From: Algisphaera agarilytica
Lineage (GTDB): Bacteria; Planctomycetota; Phycisphaerae; Phycisphaerales; Phycisphaeraceae
Length of the DNA: 64,000 bases
Direction of reading: 5' to 3'
Assembly: GCF_014207595.1 (NCBI RefSeq)
Contig: NZ_JACHGY010000001.1
Span: 1,798,001-1,862,000, forward strand
This document shows, piece after piece, positions 8,698-17,591 of the stretch. The position numbers and the translations under genes were made by a program. The notes beneath the pieces were generated by a model, which was given only the letters and a program-made list of their open reading frames with translations, did no database searches and was not told the origin of the DNA. The first letter of the stretch is position 1. Each line of letters opens with the position of its first letter.

Positions 8698-10524
8698 TCA
8701 GCTTTCCTGAACCGCATCCACCACGATCGAATAGCGTGTGACTTCCACGACGCGGATGGGTGTGCCGGGCTCGAGGAAGGCGCCGAGGCTGGTGACGTCG
8801 ATGACTTGGCCGTCGATCTCGGCTTCGCCGGCGGGGCGTAGGGTGCTGAGGACTTTGCCGGTTTGGCCGACGGTGATGTGGCCGTTGCCGTGGACTTCGT
8901 CGCCGGCGAGGTGGGTGGGTTCGGTGACGTCGCCGGCGCTGGCCTGGGCGTCGGCGAGGACGAGACGGCTGAGGCCGGGGATGTTGCCGAAGTTTCGCAT
9001 GAGCAGGCCGATGCCCACGCCGCCGAGCACGAAGGCGATGACGGTGGCGAGCAGTGCGGCGAGGAGCTGGTTCCACATGCCCGGGGCAGGGATGCCGCCG
9101 GTGCTCGGGATCACCGAGATCACGAGCGCACCGATCATCACGATGATGCCGACCACGCCGAGGACCCCGAAGGTCGCACCCCCCAATCCGATTTCGACGA
9201 TCAGCAGCGTAAGCCCGACCATGAACAGCAGGATGTGCCAGATGTCGGCCAGGCCGATGATCATCGGGGCGCCGAACAAGCCCACGAGGGCGAGCAGCGC
9301 GATGGCTCCGGGGATGCCCAGGCCGGGGGCTTGGAGTTCGAGGAACACGCCGATGGCGAGCAGGACCACGAGGATCGCTCGGACCCAGAGCTTGGTGAGG
9401 AAGCCCGCGAAGTTTTCCGACCAGCTCTGGTCGATCCGCGTGACGCTGGCGGCGCCGAGGTAGCGTTGCAGGTCGGCGTCGTTTTGGATGGTGGCTTTGG
9501 AAAGGCCGATGTCGGCGGCGAGAACGTCGTCGGTGGTGAACAGCAGGCCGACGCCGGAGTGGAACCGGCCGTTGGGCGCGGACTTGCCGGAGGGCAGGCT
9601 GATGACGGGCTTCCAGACGCCGACGTCTTCGGGGCGGTAGGACTCGGCCTCGGCGAGGTCGAGGGTGGTGTTGGTGGGGCCCAGTGTTTGGCTGTTGCTG
9701 CTGCCGGGGATGGGCAGGCTGGGGATGTTGCCGCTGGGGGTGCTGGTGGAGTTGTCGATGGGGATGCCGGTGGAGGCCGAGAGATCGCCGTTGACCATGA
9801 CGGCGTAGTCGGCCTGGTTCACGACGAGGCGCTCGCCGGTGTCGGGGTGTTCGATGAGGTAGAGTTCGACGCCGAGCACGCACATCGCGTGGAAGGTGGC
9901 GTAGGTGTAGCCGTTGGTGGCGGCCGAGTTTTTGAACTCCGCGGCGATGGGCGAGAAGGCCTTGGCACGCTCGGTGGGCGAGAGGTTCATGCCCGGCACG
10001 ATCGGGGCGCAGTCGCCGGTCTGGGCGGCGGGGGCCATGATGATCTCGTCGCAGGCCGCGGCGATCATGATCCCGGCCGAGAGGGCCTTGGGTTTAATCC
10101 AGGCGACGGTGGGGACGGGGACCTCGGTGGGGTCTTTGAGGTAGCGGGAGATGTCGAGGGCGGCGGTGACGAGTCCGCCGTTGGTGTCGATCTCCAACAC
10201 GATGACCGAGGCGCCGTCGGCCAGGGCACGATCGATGCGGCGCTGCAGGCTGTCGAGGGTGAAGTCGTAGATGATCCCTTCGATGGGGATGACCGCGACG
10301 TTCGACCCGCTGGGCAGGCTCGACACCGTTTTGGCGGGGGCGGATGCGGCGGTTGGATTGGACTCGGCCGACGCCTCGGTCTCAACGACCTCGCTTTCGG
10401 CGGCGGCCTCGGTCACCGGCGGATCAACCTCCGGGCTGGGTTCAGACGCCGGCTCGGCCAGCCCCAGCATCAATCCGAGGAGAACAAGCAGCAGCCCGGC
10501 ACGGCGAAAAGATCGTTTCATCAC
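8698..10524 (-). CDS. NfeD-family membrane serine protease (ClpP-like plus NfeD)
   Basis: About 608 aa. An N-terminal signal/anchor and a Pro/Glu/Ala-rich spacer precede a ClpP/SppA-like domain. IDTNGGLVTAALDISRYL resembles the oxyanion-hole region, and SAGIMIAAACDEIIMAP contains the likely nucleophile Ser. Several membrane helices follow (about residues 375-500), and the protein ends in an NfeD OB-fold domain (VGQTGKVLSTLRPAGEAEI). Such proteins act at the membrane and often partner SPFH proteins; an SPFH gene lies about 4 kb away on the other strand, so a functional link is only inferred. Full-length long-form (NfeD1b) architecture. Confidence 0.9.
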   Translation of the reverse strand: MMKRSFRRAGLLLVLLGLMLGLAEPASEPSPEVDPPVTEAAAESEVVETEASAESNPTAASAPAKTVSSLPSGSNVAVIPIEGIIYDFTLDSLQRRIDRALADGASVIVLEIDTNGGLVTAALDISRYLKDPTEVPVPTVAWIKPKALSAGIMIAAACDEIIMAPAAQTGDCAPIVPGMNLSPTERAKAFSPIAAEFKNSAATNGYTYATFHAMCVLGVELYLIEHPDTGERLVVNQADYAVMVNGDLSASTGIPIDNSTSTPSGNIPSLPIPGSSNSQTLGPTNTTLDLAEAESYRPEDVGVWKPVISLPSGKSAPNGRFHSGVGLLFTTDDVLAADIGLSKATIQNDADLQRYLGAASVTRIDQSWSENFAGFLTKLWVRAILVVLLAIGVFLELQAPGLGIPGAIALLALVGLFGAPMIIGLADIWHILLFMVGLTLLIVEIGLGGATFGVLGVVGIIVMIGALVISVIPSTGGIPAPGMWNQLLAALLATVIAFVLGGVGIGLLMRNFGNIPGLSRLVLADAQASAGDVTEPTHLAGDEVHGNGHITVGQTGKVLSTLRPAGEAEIDGQVIDVTSLGAFLEPGTPIRVVEVTRYSIVVDAVQES

Positions 10525-10624
10525 GCCTCATTATAGTTCGCCCCCTCCGCCCCCGACACACTTGCCTGCCCGTTTGCCGAGGGGTAAAACCTATGTTCCC
10601 CTCTAAGCCAACCAGGAGTTTCTT

Positions 10625-11509
10625 ATGGCCTCATCCCCCCTACGCGTCACCGTCTGGCACGAGTACCGGCACGACAACCCCGACAGCGAACACCCCAACG
10701 CCACCGCCATGGAGCTCTACCCCGATGGCATGCACGGCGCGATCAAGTCCGCGATCGAAGAGCACCTCGGCAGCGATGTCGTAGTCACCACCGCCACCCT
10801 CGACCAGGACGACGATCACGGCCTGTCGGACGAACTCCTGGCGAACACCGACGTGATGACCTGGTGGGGCCACATGGCCCACGACAAGGTCAAAGACGAG
10901 TGGGCGCAGAAAGTCGCCCAGCGTGTCCGCGAAGGCATGGGCCTGGTCGTGCTGCACTCGGGCCACTACGCCAAGCCGTTCAAGCTCCTCATGGGCACCA
11001 ACTGCCACCTCAAGTGGCGCGAGGCCGGCGAGAAGGAGCGGCTCTGGGTCCTCAGCCCCGGCCACCCCATCACCGCCGGGATGACCAAGGACTACATCGA
11101 GCTCGAGCACACCGAGATGTACGGCGAGCACTTCGACATCCCCGACCCCGACGAGCTGGTGTTCACCTCCTGGTTCGAAGGCGGTGAGGTCTTCCGCAGC
11201 GGCTGCGTCTGGAAACGCGGCGCGGGCAAAGTGTTCTACTTCCGCCCGGGCCACGAGACGTTCCCGATCTACCACAACGCCGAGGTCCGCCGGGTGATCG
11301 CCAACGGCGTGAAATACGTTGCCCCGCCCGAGGGCTTGGCCAAGCCCATCACGGTGACGTGGGACGAGCCCCAGCGTGACCTGGGGGCCGAGGTGCCCGG
11401 CGGGGTCGTGCCGTATCGCGAAGGCTCGCCGTGTATCAAAGAATCGCTCTCGCCGATCGAGGCCGAGCACGAGGTGGACGAGTCGCTGCACAAGCAGGCG
11501 AACGAGTAG
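10625..11509 (+). CDS. ThuA-like protein (trehalose-utilisation family)
   Basis: About 294 aa with a class-I glutamine-amidotransferase-like fold as in ThuA. Visible hallmarks are [11 protein letters not shown] at the N-terminus, [12 protein letters not shown] and [19 protein letters not shown] in the middle, and [17 protein letters not shown] near the C-terminus. ThuA proteins are linked to disaccharide metabolism; their reaction is poorly defined. No signal peptide, so cytoplasmic. An AGGAG ribosome site precedes ATG 10625. A second, lipoprotein-type ThuA homologue lies at 12887. Confidence 0.88.
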   Translation: MASSPLRVTVWHEYRHDNPDSEHPNATAMELYPDGMHGAIKSAIEEHLGSDVVVTTATLDQDDDHGLSDELLANTDVMTWWGHMAHDKVKDEWAQKVAQRVREGMGLVVLHSGHYAKPFKLLMGTNCHLKWREAGEKERLWVLSPGHPITAGMTKDYIELEHTEMYGEHFDIPDPDELVFTSWFEGGEVFRSGCVWKRGAGKVFYFRPGHETFPIYHNAEVRRVIANGVKYVAPPEGLAKPITVTWDEPQRDLGAEVPGGVVPYREGSPCIKESLSPIEAEHEVDESLHKQANE

Positions 11510-11706
11510 CCTCGAACGGCGATCCGTAAAAATTTCATGAATTGTGGAGGATTGGCCACCATCCGCCGATATCTCCTGCGCGGATGCTGTATGCTCTCCG
11601 CCCCCCGCCTGCACGCGCCGACCCGTCGGCGTCCCGCCTGCCCCCGGCTTTGCCGGACCCACCCCCAAACTGGCCACCCCGGCCAAACGGAAGTTTGAGA
11701 AACCCG

Positions 11707-11913
11707 ATGTTCGATTCGTTAGCCCAGACTGTACTTTGCGTGACCCACGGCCTCAGCAACTCCGCCGAAGCCGCCCAGCTCGACAAGCCCGGAAAGAAGA
11801 TGGACCGCCGCACCCGTTCGCTGTTCAAGCGTCTGCCGATGGACACCAACAGCGACCTCGAGGTCCTGCTCAACCAGGAAGGCGAAGCCGACCCGTCACT
11901 CCGCGCGGCCTGA
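11707..11913 (+). CDS. Hypothetical 68-aa protein
   Basis: A small, charged, soluble protein with no recognised family. Its third codon positions are strongly GC-rich like those of neighbouring real genes, which supports it being coding. A Lys/Arg-rich stretch (KKMDRRTRSLFKRLP) occupies the centre and the C-terminus is acidic. ATG 11707 lacks a strong ribosome site; the in-frame extension to 11542 runs through sequence that looks like a promoter region. Confidence 0.5.
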   Translation: MFDSLAQTVLCVTHGLSNSAEAAQLDKPGKKMDRRTRSLFKRLPMDTNSDLEVLLNQEGEADPSLRAA

Positions 11914-11979
11914 ACACGCAGTAAAACCAGATATTCGGTTTAGCGGGTGACGCGAAGCGTCCCCGGAGATATCGCTGCG

Positions 11980-12774
11980 CTACAGCACGGTCTGGATCAG
12001 CATCATCCCGCCGAAGCCGAAGGTAAACGCCCAGGCGACGCGCTGGCAGCTCAGCGTCTTATTCGCTTCGGGGATGAGTTCTTCCACGACCAGGAAGATC
12101 ATCGCCCCCGCCGCGAAGGCCATCAGCCACGGCATCAGCGGGTTGAACAGCCAAGCGGCCAGCACCGCGGGTACCGCCGCGATCGGTTGGGGCACGCTGG
12201 TCAACACCGCCAGCCAGAAGCACTTGTGCAGCGACACCCCCGCGGCGCGAAGCGGGATCGCCACAGCCAAACCCTCGGGGATGTTGTGGATGCCGATCGC
12301 CAGCGCGAGGTACGAGCCCATGTTGGGGTTGTGGGCGTACTCGGTGCCCTCGGCGGTGTAGCCCACGCCGACCGCGACGCCCTCGGGGATCGAGTGGATC
12401 AGCATCGCCAGGAAGATCAGCAGCCCGCCCGCCCCGCCGACGCCTTTGCCCAGGCGTTCGCCCAGGTCGTGGTCTTCGATCAGCTTGCCGGAAAGCGAGA
12501 GGAAGCCCGCGCCGATGAAGAGCCCCCCGAGGATGGGCAGCATCTTGGCCAGGGTCCAGTGAAACGCGGCCTCGCCCTCGCCGACCTGCAGCCCCGGGAG
12601 GATCAGGTTGTAGACCGAGGCGGCAAACATCAGCCCGGCGGCCACGGCATAGCCGGTGCCCGAGTGGCGCTTGGGGTCCAGACCCGGGACCATCAACGGC
12701 ACCACCCCGAGCCCACACGCCAACGACGCGAGCAGCCCCGCCACCACCGCCTTGATGAGGATGTCGTCGGGCAT
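11980..12774 (-). CDS. ZIP-family divalent metal transporter
   Basis: About 264 aa with eight likely membrane helices. The ZIP signature is clear in two helices: MLIHSIPEGVAVGVGY (TM4) and GIHNIPEGLAVAIPL (TM5), whose His/Asn/Glu residues form the metal path. It imports zinc or a similar divalent metal. ATG 12774 begins the first helix; the longer in-frame extension to 13191 has no membrane or domain features and overlaps the divergent ThuA lipoprotein gene. Confidence 0.92.
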   Translation of the reverse strand: MPDDILIKAVVAGLLASLACGLGVVPLMVPGLDPKRHSGTGYAVAAGLMFAASVYNLILPGLQVGEGEAAFHWTLAKMLPILGGLFIGAGFLSLSGKLIEDHDLGERLGKGVGGAGGLLIFLAMLIHSIPEGVAVGVGYTAEGTEYAHNPNMGSYLALAIGIHNIPEGLAVAIPLRAAGVSLHKCFWLAVLTSVPQPIAAVPAVLAAWLFNPLMPWLMAFAAGAMIFLVVEELIPEANKTLSCQRVAWAFTFGFGGMMLIQTVL

Positions 12775-12886
12775 GACGCCATCGTACCGGGCGGCCCGTC
12801 TGTGGGATATGATTGAGCCTCGTGATTCGTTGCCGTTGTATTGGAAACGGATCATTTTCCCGTCGTGAATCCGAGGAACTCTTGAG

Positions 12887-13879
12887 ATGAAGCCAATCGC
12901 CCTGCTGTGTTCTGCCGTGGTCCTCATCGCGGGCTGTGCCGTGTCGCCGTCGCACGCCGAGCCCGCCCCCAAGCTCAAAGCCCTGATCATCGATGGCCAG
13001 AACAACCACGCGGTCTGGCCCAAGTCGACGATCATGATGAAGCAGTACCTCGAGGACACCGGCCTGTTCGAGGTCGAAGTCGATCGCACCCAGTTCACCT
13101 GGAAAGCCAAACGCGAGCAGAAGTGGCTGCCCCTGGCGGGCGTCGGTGAGACCCAGGACCTGGAGCAGCCCAAGCCCGACCCCGACTTCAAGCCCGACTT
13201 CAGCGGCTACGACGTGGTGATTTCCAACTTCGGCTGGAAGGCCGCCGATTGGCCCGAAGTCACGCAGCGGTCGCTCGAGGACTACATGGAGAACGGCGGC
13301 GGCTTCGTCTCGGTCCACGCCGCGGACAACAGCTTCGCCAACTGGGAAGAATACAACCGCATGATCGGCCTCGGCGGTTGGGGCGGACGCAACCACAAGA
13401 GCGGCCCCTACGTGTACTACAACCTCGAAGGCGAACTGGTCCACGACCACTCGCCCGGCGGCGCAGGAGCCCACGGCAAGCAGCACGAGTTCCCCATCAC
13501 CATCCGAGTGCCGGACCATCCGATTACCAAGGACATGCCGTCGGAGTGGCTGACCACCAAAGACGAGTGCTACGGCAAGCTCCGCGGCCCGGCCGAGAAC
13601 ATGACCATCCTCGCCACCGGGTTCGACCTGACCCTGGGGCCCGACCTCGACCGCCACGAGCCGGTCTTCATGGTCATCGACTACGGCGAGGGGCGGATCT
13701 TCCACACCACGCTCGGCCACGACACGCCGGCATTCGAAGGCGTGGGTTTCATTGTTTCGTTCACCCGCGGGGTCGAATGGGCCGCCACCGGCGAAGTGAC
13801 CCAGCCGATCCCAGACGACTTCCCCACCGCGGAAAAATCGAGCCGTCGGCCGTTTCCTGCGATCGATAAGCTGAAGTGA
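12887..13879 (+). CDS. ThuA-like lipoprotein
   Basis: About 330 aa. The N-terminus is a lipoprotein signal with lipobox LIAGC (Cys17). The mature part is a ThuA domain: LKALIIDGQNNHAVWPKST, the ...GGGFVSVHAADNSF loop, and GRIFHTTLGHDT with the conserved His. Large families of secreted ThuA-like proteins are typical of planctomycetes and are thought to act on polysaccharide-derived sugars. It is divergent from the ZIP gene and convergent with the deiminase gene. The enzymatic role is unproven for this branch. Confidence 0.88.
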   Translation: MKPIALLCSAVVLIAGCAVSPSHAEPAPKLKALIIDGQNNHAVWPKSTIMMKQYLEDTGLFEVEVDRTQFTWKAKREQKWLPLAGVGETQDLEQPKPDPDFKPDFSGYDVVISNFGWKAADWPEVTQRSLEDYMENGGGFVSVHAADNSFANWEEYNRMIGLGGWGGRNHKSGPYVYYNLEGELVHDHSPGGAGAHGKQHEFPITIRVPDHPITKDMPSEWLTTKDECYGKLRGPAENMTILATGFDLTLGPDLDRHEPVFMVIDYGEGRIFHTTLGHDTPAFEGVGFIVSFTRGVEWAATGEVTQPIPDDFPTAEKSSRRPFPAIDKLK

Positions 13880-13920
13880 TCCAGAATCTACTTTGTCGGT
13901 AAGGCGACCCGTCGTGAGTT

Positions 13921-15024
13921 CTATGAGCTCGCGGCGGGTTGTTGCATACTCAGGCAGTGCAACGCGCCTTGGCCGACCACCAGATGGTTGCTGCGGATCG
14001 GCACGGGGGTGTGATTCGGCATCGCGTCGTCGAGCAGGCGTAGGGCGCGGTCGTCGGCGGGTTGGCCGAACGTCGGGACGAATATGCGGCCGTTGGCGAT
14101 GAGGAAGTTGGCGTAGCTGCACGGGAGTTGCATGCGTTGGGCCGGGCCGAAGCGGTCGCCGGGGTAGTCGTAGAAGATCGGATCGACGGCGGGGAGCTCG
14201 ATCACATTCAAGCCGGCATCGCGTAAGGGCGTGGTGTCGATCGCGGGGTGGACCACGACGGAATCTGGAGAGACGAAGCGTGCGGCGTTGTCGATGTGGC
14301 CGTCGGTGTCGTCGCCGGGGAGTTGGGCGGACAGCCAGATCGTGCGGGTGATGCCGAGGGCGTCGTTGAGCAGTTGCTCCATAGTGTCGCGGTCGGTCGG
14401 GCCGTTACGGCTGGGGTTGAGCAGGCAGTCGGTGGTGGTGAGTAGGGTGCCTCGGCCGTCAGTTTCGAGGGCGCCGCCTTCGAGGACCTGGTCGTGTTTC
14501 ACGATCGGCAGGCCCAGCGCCTCGGCCAGCTTTCCGGAGACCGCGTCGTCGAGGGCGCGGGTCTCGTACTTGTCGCCCCAGCCGTTGAAGCGGAAGTCCT
14601 GGATGACGAGTTGAGGCATCGTGGTTTGGCCCCCTCTCCCTTGAGGGAGAGGGCTGGGGTGAGGGTGACGAAGCTCGCCATCCGCCGCAGCTTGGCGTAA
14701 AAGGTCAGACGAGTGCTCAGCCCCCTCACCCTGCCCCAACCCCTCCCTCAAGGGAGGGGAGCCAGCCTCATCGCGCCACACAAACAACGGCCCGAAGTCA
14801 CGGATCCACGAGTCGTTGGTCGCGATGCCCAGCTCATCGGTCGTGCGTACCCGCACCACCTCGGCCATCGCTTTGCACCACGCCGCGTGCTCGGCCTGGG
14901 CCTTGTCCAGGCAGCCCGGCCAGGTCTCGGGGTTGTGCGGCGGGACCACCCACACCGCTTCCAACGGCTCCCACTCAGCGGGCCAGCGGAATGAAACGTG
15001 TTCAGGGGGCGGAGGGGAAGCCAT
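13921..15024 (-). CDS. Agmatine-deiminase-like enzyme with an in-frame repeat insert
   Basis: About 367 aa of the peptidylarginine/agmatine deiminase family, which hydrolyses agmatine to N-carbamoylputrescine in polyamine synthesis. Family motifs are NDSWIRDFGPLFV (70-82), FNGWGDKYE (146-154), GDDTDGHIDN with the catalytic His/Asp, and GALHCLSMQQP with the catalytic Cys near the C-terminus. Residues 89-132 are not part of the family. They are encoded by a palindromic element (14631-14760) lying exactly between the RDFGPLFVW block and the FRFNGWGD block. The frame is kept, so the enzyme may still work with a 44-residue surface loop. Confidence 0.9.
   Translation of the reverse strand: MASPPPPEHVSFRWPAEWEPLEAVWVVPPHNPETWPGCLDKAQAEHAAWCKAMAEVVRVRTTDELGIATNDSWIRDFGPLFVWRDEAGSPPLREGLGQGEGAEHSSDLLRQAAADGELRHPHPSPLPQGRGGQTTMPQLVIQDFRFNGWGDKYETRALDDAVSGKLAEALGLPIVKHDQVLEGGALETDGRGTLLTTTDCLLNPSRNGPTDRDTMEQLLNDALGITRTIWLSAQLPGDDTDGHIDNAARFVSPDSVVVHPAIDTTPLRDAGLNVIELPAVDPIFYDYPGDRFGPAQRMQLPCSYANFLIANGRIFVPTFGQPADDRALRLLDDAMPNHTPVPIRSNHLVVGQGALHCLSMQQPAASS
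14631..14760. repeat. 130-bp MITE-like palindromic element inside a coding gene
   Basis: The left arm (14631-14666) and right arm (14721-14760) are imperfect inverted copies of each other. Each also contains its own small hairpin, CTCTCCC-TTGA-GGGAGAG and CCCTCCC-TCAA-GGGAGGG. The element encodes residues 89-132 of the deiminase, including PHPSPLPQGRGG, and has no in-frame stop. Confidence 0.88.
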
Positions 15025-15135
15025 TATCGGGCGTTGAAAAGTTTTGGGGAAACTTTGATAAGTTGCGTGCTGACTGGGGTTTGCTGCGTCTCAGGATAAC
15101 AGCCCGCTCGCCCCGCGTCCGCCCCGCCGACCCGG

Positions 15136-15141
15136 TACACT
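15136..15141 (+). promoter_or_regulatory. TACACT -10 element upstream of the bactofilin
   Basis: ACCCGGTACACTC occurs about 120 bp before the bactofilin start. It shares the TACACT hexamer with several other upstream regions in the window. Confidence 0.3.
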
Positions 15142-15259
15142 CAAGGGGCTTGGGCCGACGTCGGCCCGGGTCCATTTTATCTGCACCCCCACCGCGCTCG
15201 AATGGTTCGAGAGGCGGGCGGGGGTCGTGTCTGTTTGTTTTGACAGGAGTAGTTTCATT

Positions 15260-15667
15260 ATGGCAGAGAACGAATCCCAGACGACCGTCATCGGCGCTGA
15301 CTCGTACTTCAAGGGCGAGATGCAGTTCGAACGCACCGCCAAGATCATCGGCCGGTTCGACGGCAAGATCTCCGGCAAGGGCGAGCTGCAGGTCGGTCAG
15401 TCGGCGACCTGCAAGGCCGACATCGAATCCTCGATCGCCAACATCGACGGCACCATCGAAGGCAACATCACCGCCAAGGACGCCGTGAAGCTCACCGCCA
15501 ACGGCAAGGTCAAGGGCGACATCACCGCCACCAAGATGACCATGGCCGAGGGCGCTTCGTTCTACGGCATGTGTGCGGTCGGTCCCGACGCGGCCAAGAA
15601 CGCCGGCGGTGGCGGCGCTCCCCAAGGTGGTCAACCCCAAGGCGGACAACAACCCCCCAAGAAGTAA
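15260..15667 (+). CDS. Bactofilin
   Basis: About 135 aa with a single bactofilin (DUF583) domain: short repeats rich in Gly/Ile/Val such as GRFDGKISGKGELQVG, ANIDGTIEGNITAKDAV and GKVKGDITATKM, which build a right-handed beta-helix. The C-terminal tail is Gly/Gln/Pro-rich. Bactofilins polymerise into cytoskeletal filaments that organise envelope growth or polar structures. ATG 15260 has AGGAG (15245-15249) before it. A second bactofilin and a coiled-coil protein follow on the same strand. Confidence 0.93.
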   Translation: MAENESQTTVIGADSYFKGEMQFERTAKIIGRFDGKISGKGELQVGQSATCKADIESSIANIDGTIEGNITAKDAVKLTANGKVKGDITATKMTMAEGASFYGMCAVGPDAAKNAGGGGAPQGGQPQGGQQPPKK

Positions 15668-15906
15668 ACACGCCCCGCGATGATCGCCGGTGACGGCGAG
15701 CGTTTGCGCGCCCGTCGGAAATCGCCTCAGCGATCGCGTGAGTCGTTGCGCGCGGGTTCTGCGCGCACGGTGTGTGGTCTTGTGTTGGTTGTTGTCGTTG
15801 TCGCGTGCTCAAAGCACGTGGTTGTTGTCCTTGATTGATTTGCCCCAGGTACCCGTAGGAGACCGACGGTTGTTTGCGCTGCCGCAGCGCATCGGCGTAG
15901 AGACCC

Positions 15907-16380
15907 ATGGCGCGTAGTCTGCCCCCCAAGACGGTGCAGTGTTACCACTGTGACCACCGATTCGAAGTCGGTGGCCGCGCCCAGTCCACGTCCTGCCCGG
16001 GCTGCAACAAGCCGGTGATGGTCGCCGACCAGGTCATCGACAAGCAGCGTGGGCCGATCCGCGAGCTCAAGACCTGTGGCAAGATCATCGTCAAGAAGCG
16101 CGGCCGATTGATCTGCCACCACGTCGTGGCGCACAACGGCCTGGAGTGTGAAGGCATCGTGGATGCCCAGACCGTGTTGAGCCGCCAGCCCGTCTTCCTG
16201 GGCAAGAAGGCCAACTTCAAGGGCGACCTGACCGCCCCGTCGGTGGAGATCACCGAGGGCGCCCAGATCCAGCCGAGCCTGTTTGCCATCGGTCCGCCGA
16301 TCGATGAGTCGCCCCCACCGGAGCAGCCCCCGGACGAAACCCCGGATGCCCCCGGCCCCGATGAAAAGGAATCCTCATGA
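15907..16380 (+). CDS. Zinc-ribbon bactofilin
   Basis: About 157 aa. The N-terminus holds a zinc ribbon (CYHC at 12-15 and CPGC at 30-33) with further cysteines in CGKIIVKKRGRLICHH. The rest is a bactofilin-like beta-helix (GIVDAQTVLSRQPVFLG, ANFKGDLTAPSVEI) ending in a Pro/Asp/Glu-rich tail. It starts 239 bp after the simple bactofilin and overlaps the next gene by four bases (ATGA), so translation of the two is probably coupled. The zinc ribbon could bind nucleic acid or a partner protein; that is inference. Confidence 0.8.
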   Translation: MARSLPPKTVQCYHCDHRFEVGGRAQSTSCPGCNKPVMVADQVIDKQRGPIRELKTCGKIIVKKRGRLICHHVVAHNGLECEGIVDAQTVLSRQPVFLGKKANFKGDLTAPSVEITEGAQIQPSLFAIGPPIDESPPPEQPPDETPDAPGPDEKESS

Positions 16381-17147
16381 CCGCACGAATCCCCCGTGGC
16401 GTCGTTGTCTTGTCGCTTATGGCGATCGCTCTGGCCCACCCCTCGATATCGCTGGCCGCGGAAGATGAGATCGCCCAGCTCAAGGTGGAAAACGCCGAGC
16501 TGCGCGAACAAGTGCAAGCGCTCACCGCTGAACTCGATGCACTCCGCCAGGAACTGGCGGCGCTCAAGCAGGACAACGCCGACTTGGCCAACGAAACCCA
16601 GGTGCTCGAGAAGCAAACGACCGAATTACAGGAACTCGCGGGCGTGGCGACCGCGGACCGCAAGCAAAACGCCCAGACGCAGCGTATCCGCCGGGCGTAC
16701 GACGCCGAGACCGACCGAACCGTGGTGACGTTCGGCCCCGAGGCTCTGGAGGTCACGGGCAACGCGGGAGACTTCTACTTTTCCGTGGTGTACAGCCACC
16801 CGGGGCAGGACGAGGTGGCGGTGGATTCCGCGACCCTTTTTTTGCAGACCTACCGTTCCGGCCGACTGTTTAACAAAAGCGACGTAGTCGAATTCCTGGT
16901 CAACGGCGAGGAGGAGTCGTTGGCCATCACTGGCTTTGACCTCCGCCCACGCAAAGCGGGCATGGCGGGCCGGACCCAGATCGACCGGAGCGACGAGGTG
17001 GTGGAAATGAAACTGGACCGCGAGGCGCTGCTGGCTCTGGGTGAGTCGCGGAGCTTGACGGTTCACGAAGGTCGCGTCGTCCTGACGTTTGATCAGGACG
17101 ACCTGGCGGGTCTCCGCGCGGTTGCCCTGCGGATGGGTCAGGAGTAG
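16377..17147 (+). CDS. Exported coiled-coil protein in the bactofilin cluster
   Basis: About 256 aa, family not recognised. A signal peptide (VVVLSLMAIALAHPSISLAA) is followed by a strong leucine-heptad coiled coil (about 32-90). A C-terminal domain of about 160 residues, likely beta-rich, contains VVTFGPEALEVTGNAGDFYF. It is translationally coupled to the zinc-ribbon bactofilin, so a role in the same envelope structure is plausible. Its stop codon lies within a palindromic repeat (17144-17216). Confidence 0.75.
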   Translation: MTARIPRGVVVLSLMAIALAHPSISLAAEDEIAQLKVENAELREQVQALTAELDALRQELAALKQDNADLANETQVLEKQTTELQELAGVATADRKQNAQTQRIRRAYDAETDRTVVTFGPEALEVTGNAGDFYFSVVYSHPGQDEVAVDSATLFLQTYRSGRLFNKSDVVEFLVNGEEESLAITGFDLRPRKAGMAGRTQIDRSDEVVEMKLDREALLALGESRSLTVHEGRVVLTFDQDDLAGLRAVALRMGQE

Positions 17148-17216
17148 GTCAGGCATGCCTACCTGACACGGCTCATATGTACAGAGGCATACGTCAGGCA
17201 AGCATGCCTGACCTAC
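17144..17216. repeat. GTAGGTCAGG-type inverted repeat
   Basis: GTAGGTCAGGCATGC and its near-exact inverse (17200-17216) flank about 40 bp. It shares GTAGGTCAGG with the repeat at 52627-52700. The left arm supplies the stop codon of the preceding gene. Confidence 0.75.
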
Positions 17217-17234
17217 GGCCCCAAAGGTGAACAC

Positions 17235-17269
17235 AAAAAGAAGCCCCCCACCTTGCGGCGGGGGGCTTC
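17235..17269 (-). terminator. Terminator of flgM
   Basis: A perfect 10-bp stem (GAAGCCCCCC / GGGGGGCTTC, 17240-17249 and 17260-17269) with a run of A on its left, giving a U-tract for minus-strand transcripts. Confidence 0.88.
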
Positions 17270-17315
17270 GGCGTCTTGAACGGTGGAAATCGGGGTGGCG
17301 AAAAGCCGACTCGGT

Positions 17316-17591
17316 TTAGCCGAGGTCTTGAGCGAGGCCTTCGATCGCGGCGTTGAGCTTCGCGTCGGATTCGTACGTGCCGTTGGCGATCTCAGCACGG
17401 ACACGGGCGACCAGGTCTTCACGCACTTCGGGGATGTCGGCCAGCTTGGCGAGGATCTTAGCGGTGTCGGACAGCTCGATCTGATCCGAGCCGCGCGACA
17501 CATCGGTCGACGAAGCCGCGGGGCGTTCGATCTTGCCCGTGGGCAGGTACGACGCGGCGCTGGGGCCATTGAGGGGGGCGATGTCACTCAT
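17316..17591 (-). CDS. flgM: FlgM-family anti-sigma-28 factor
   Basis: A 91-aa protein. The N-terminal half is Ser/Pro/Ala-rich and probably disordered. The C-terminal half carries the FlgM core (SDQIELSDTAKIL, IPEVREDLVARVRAEI, GTYESD, LNAAIEGLAQDL). FlgM binds the flagellar sigma factor FliA and blocks late flagellar genes until the export apparatus is complete. An AAGGAG ribosome site sits upstream. It is preceded by an unusually AT-rich region of about 395 bp and followed by its own terminator, so it is a single-gene unit. A MotA-like gene lies at 32647. Confidence 0.85.
   Translation of the reverse strand: MSDIAPLNGPSAASYLPTGKIERPAASSTDVSRGSDQIELSDTAKILAKLADIPEVREDLVARVRAEIANGTYESDAKLNAAIEGLAQDLG

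Noticed and set aside
12775-13191. N-terminal extension of the ZIP transporter
   Set aside because: No membrane helices or domain features, and it overlaps the divergent ThuA lipoprotein gene.
11980-14122. Very long minus-strand frame (687 codons from 12059 to 14122)
   Set aside because: It crosses the ZIP, ThuA lipoprotein and deiminase genes in the wrong frame; an artefact of high GC.
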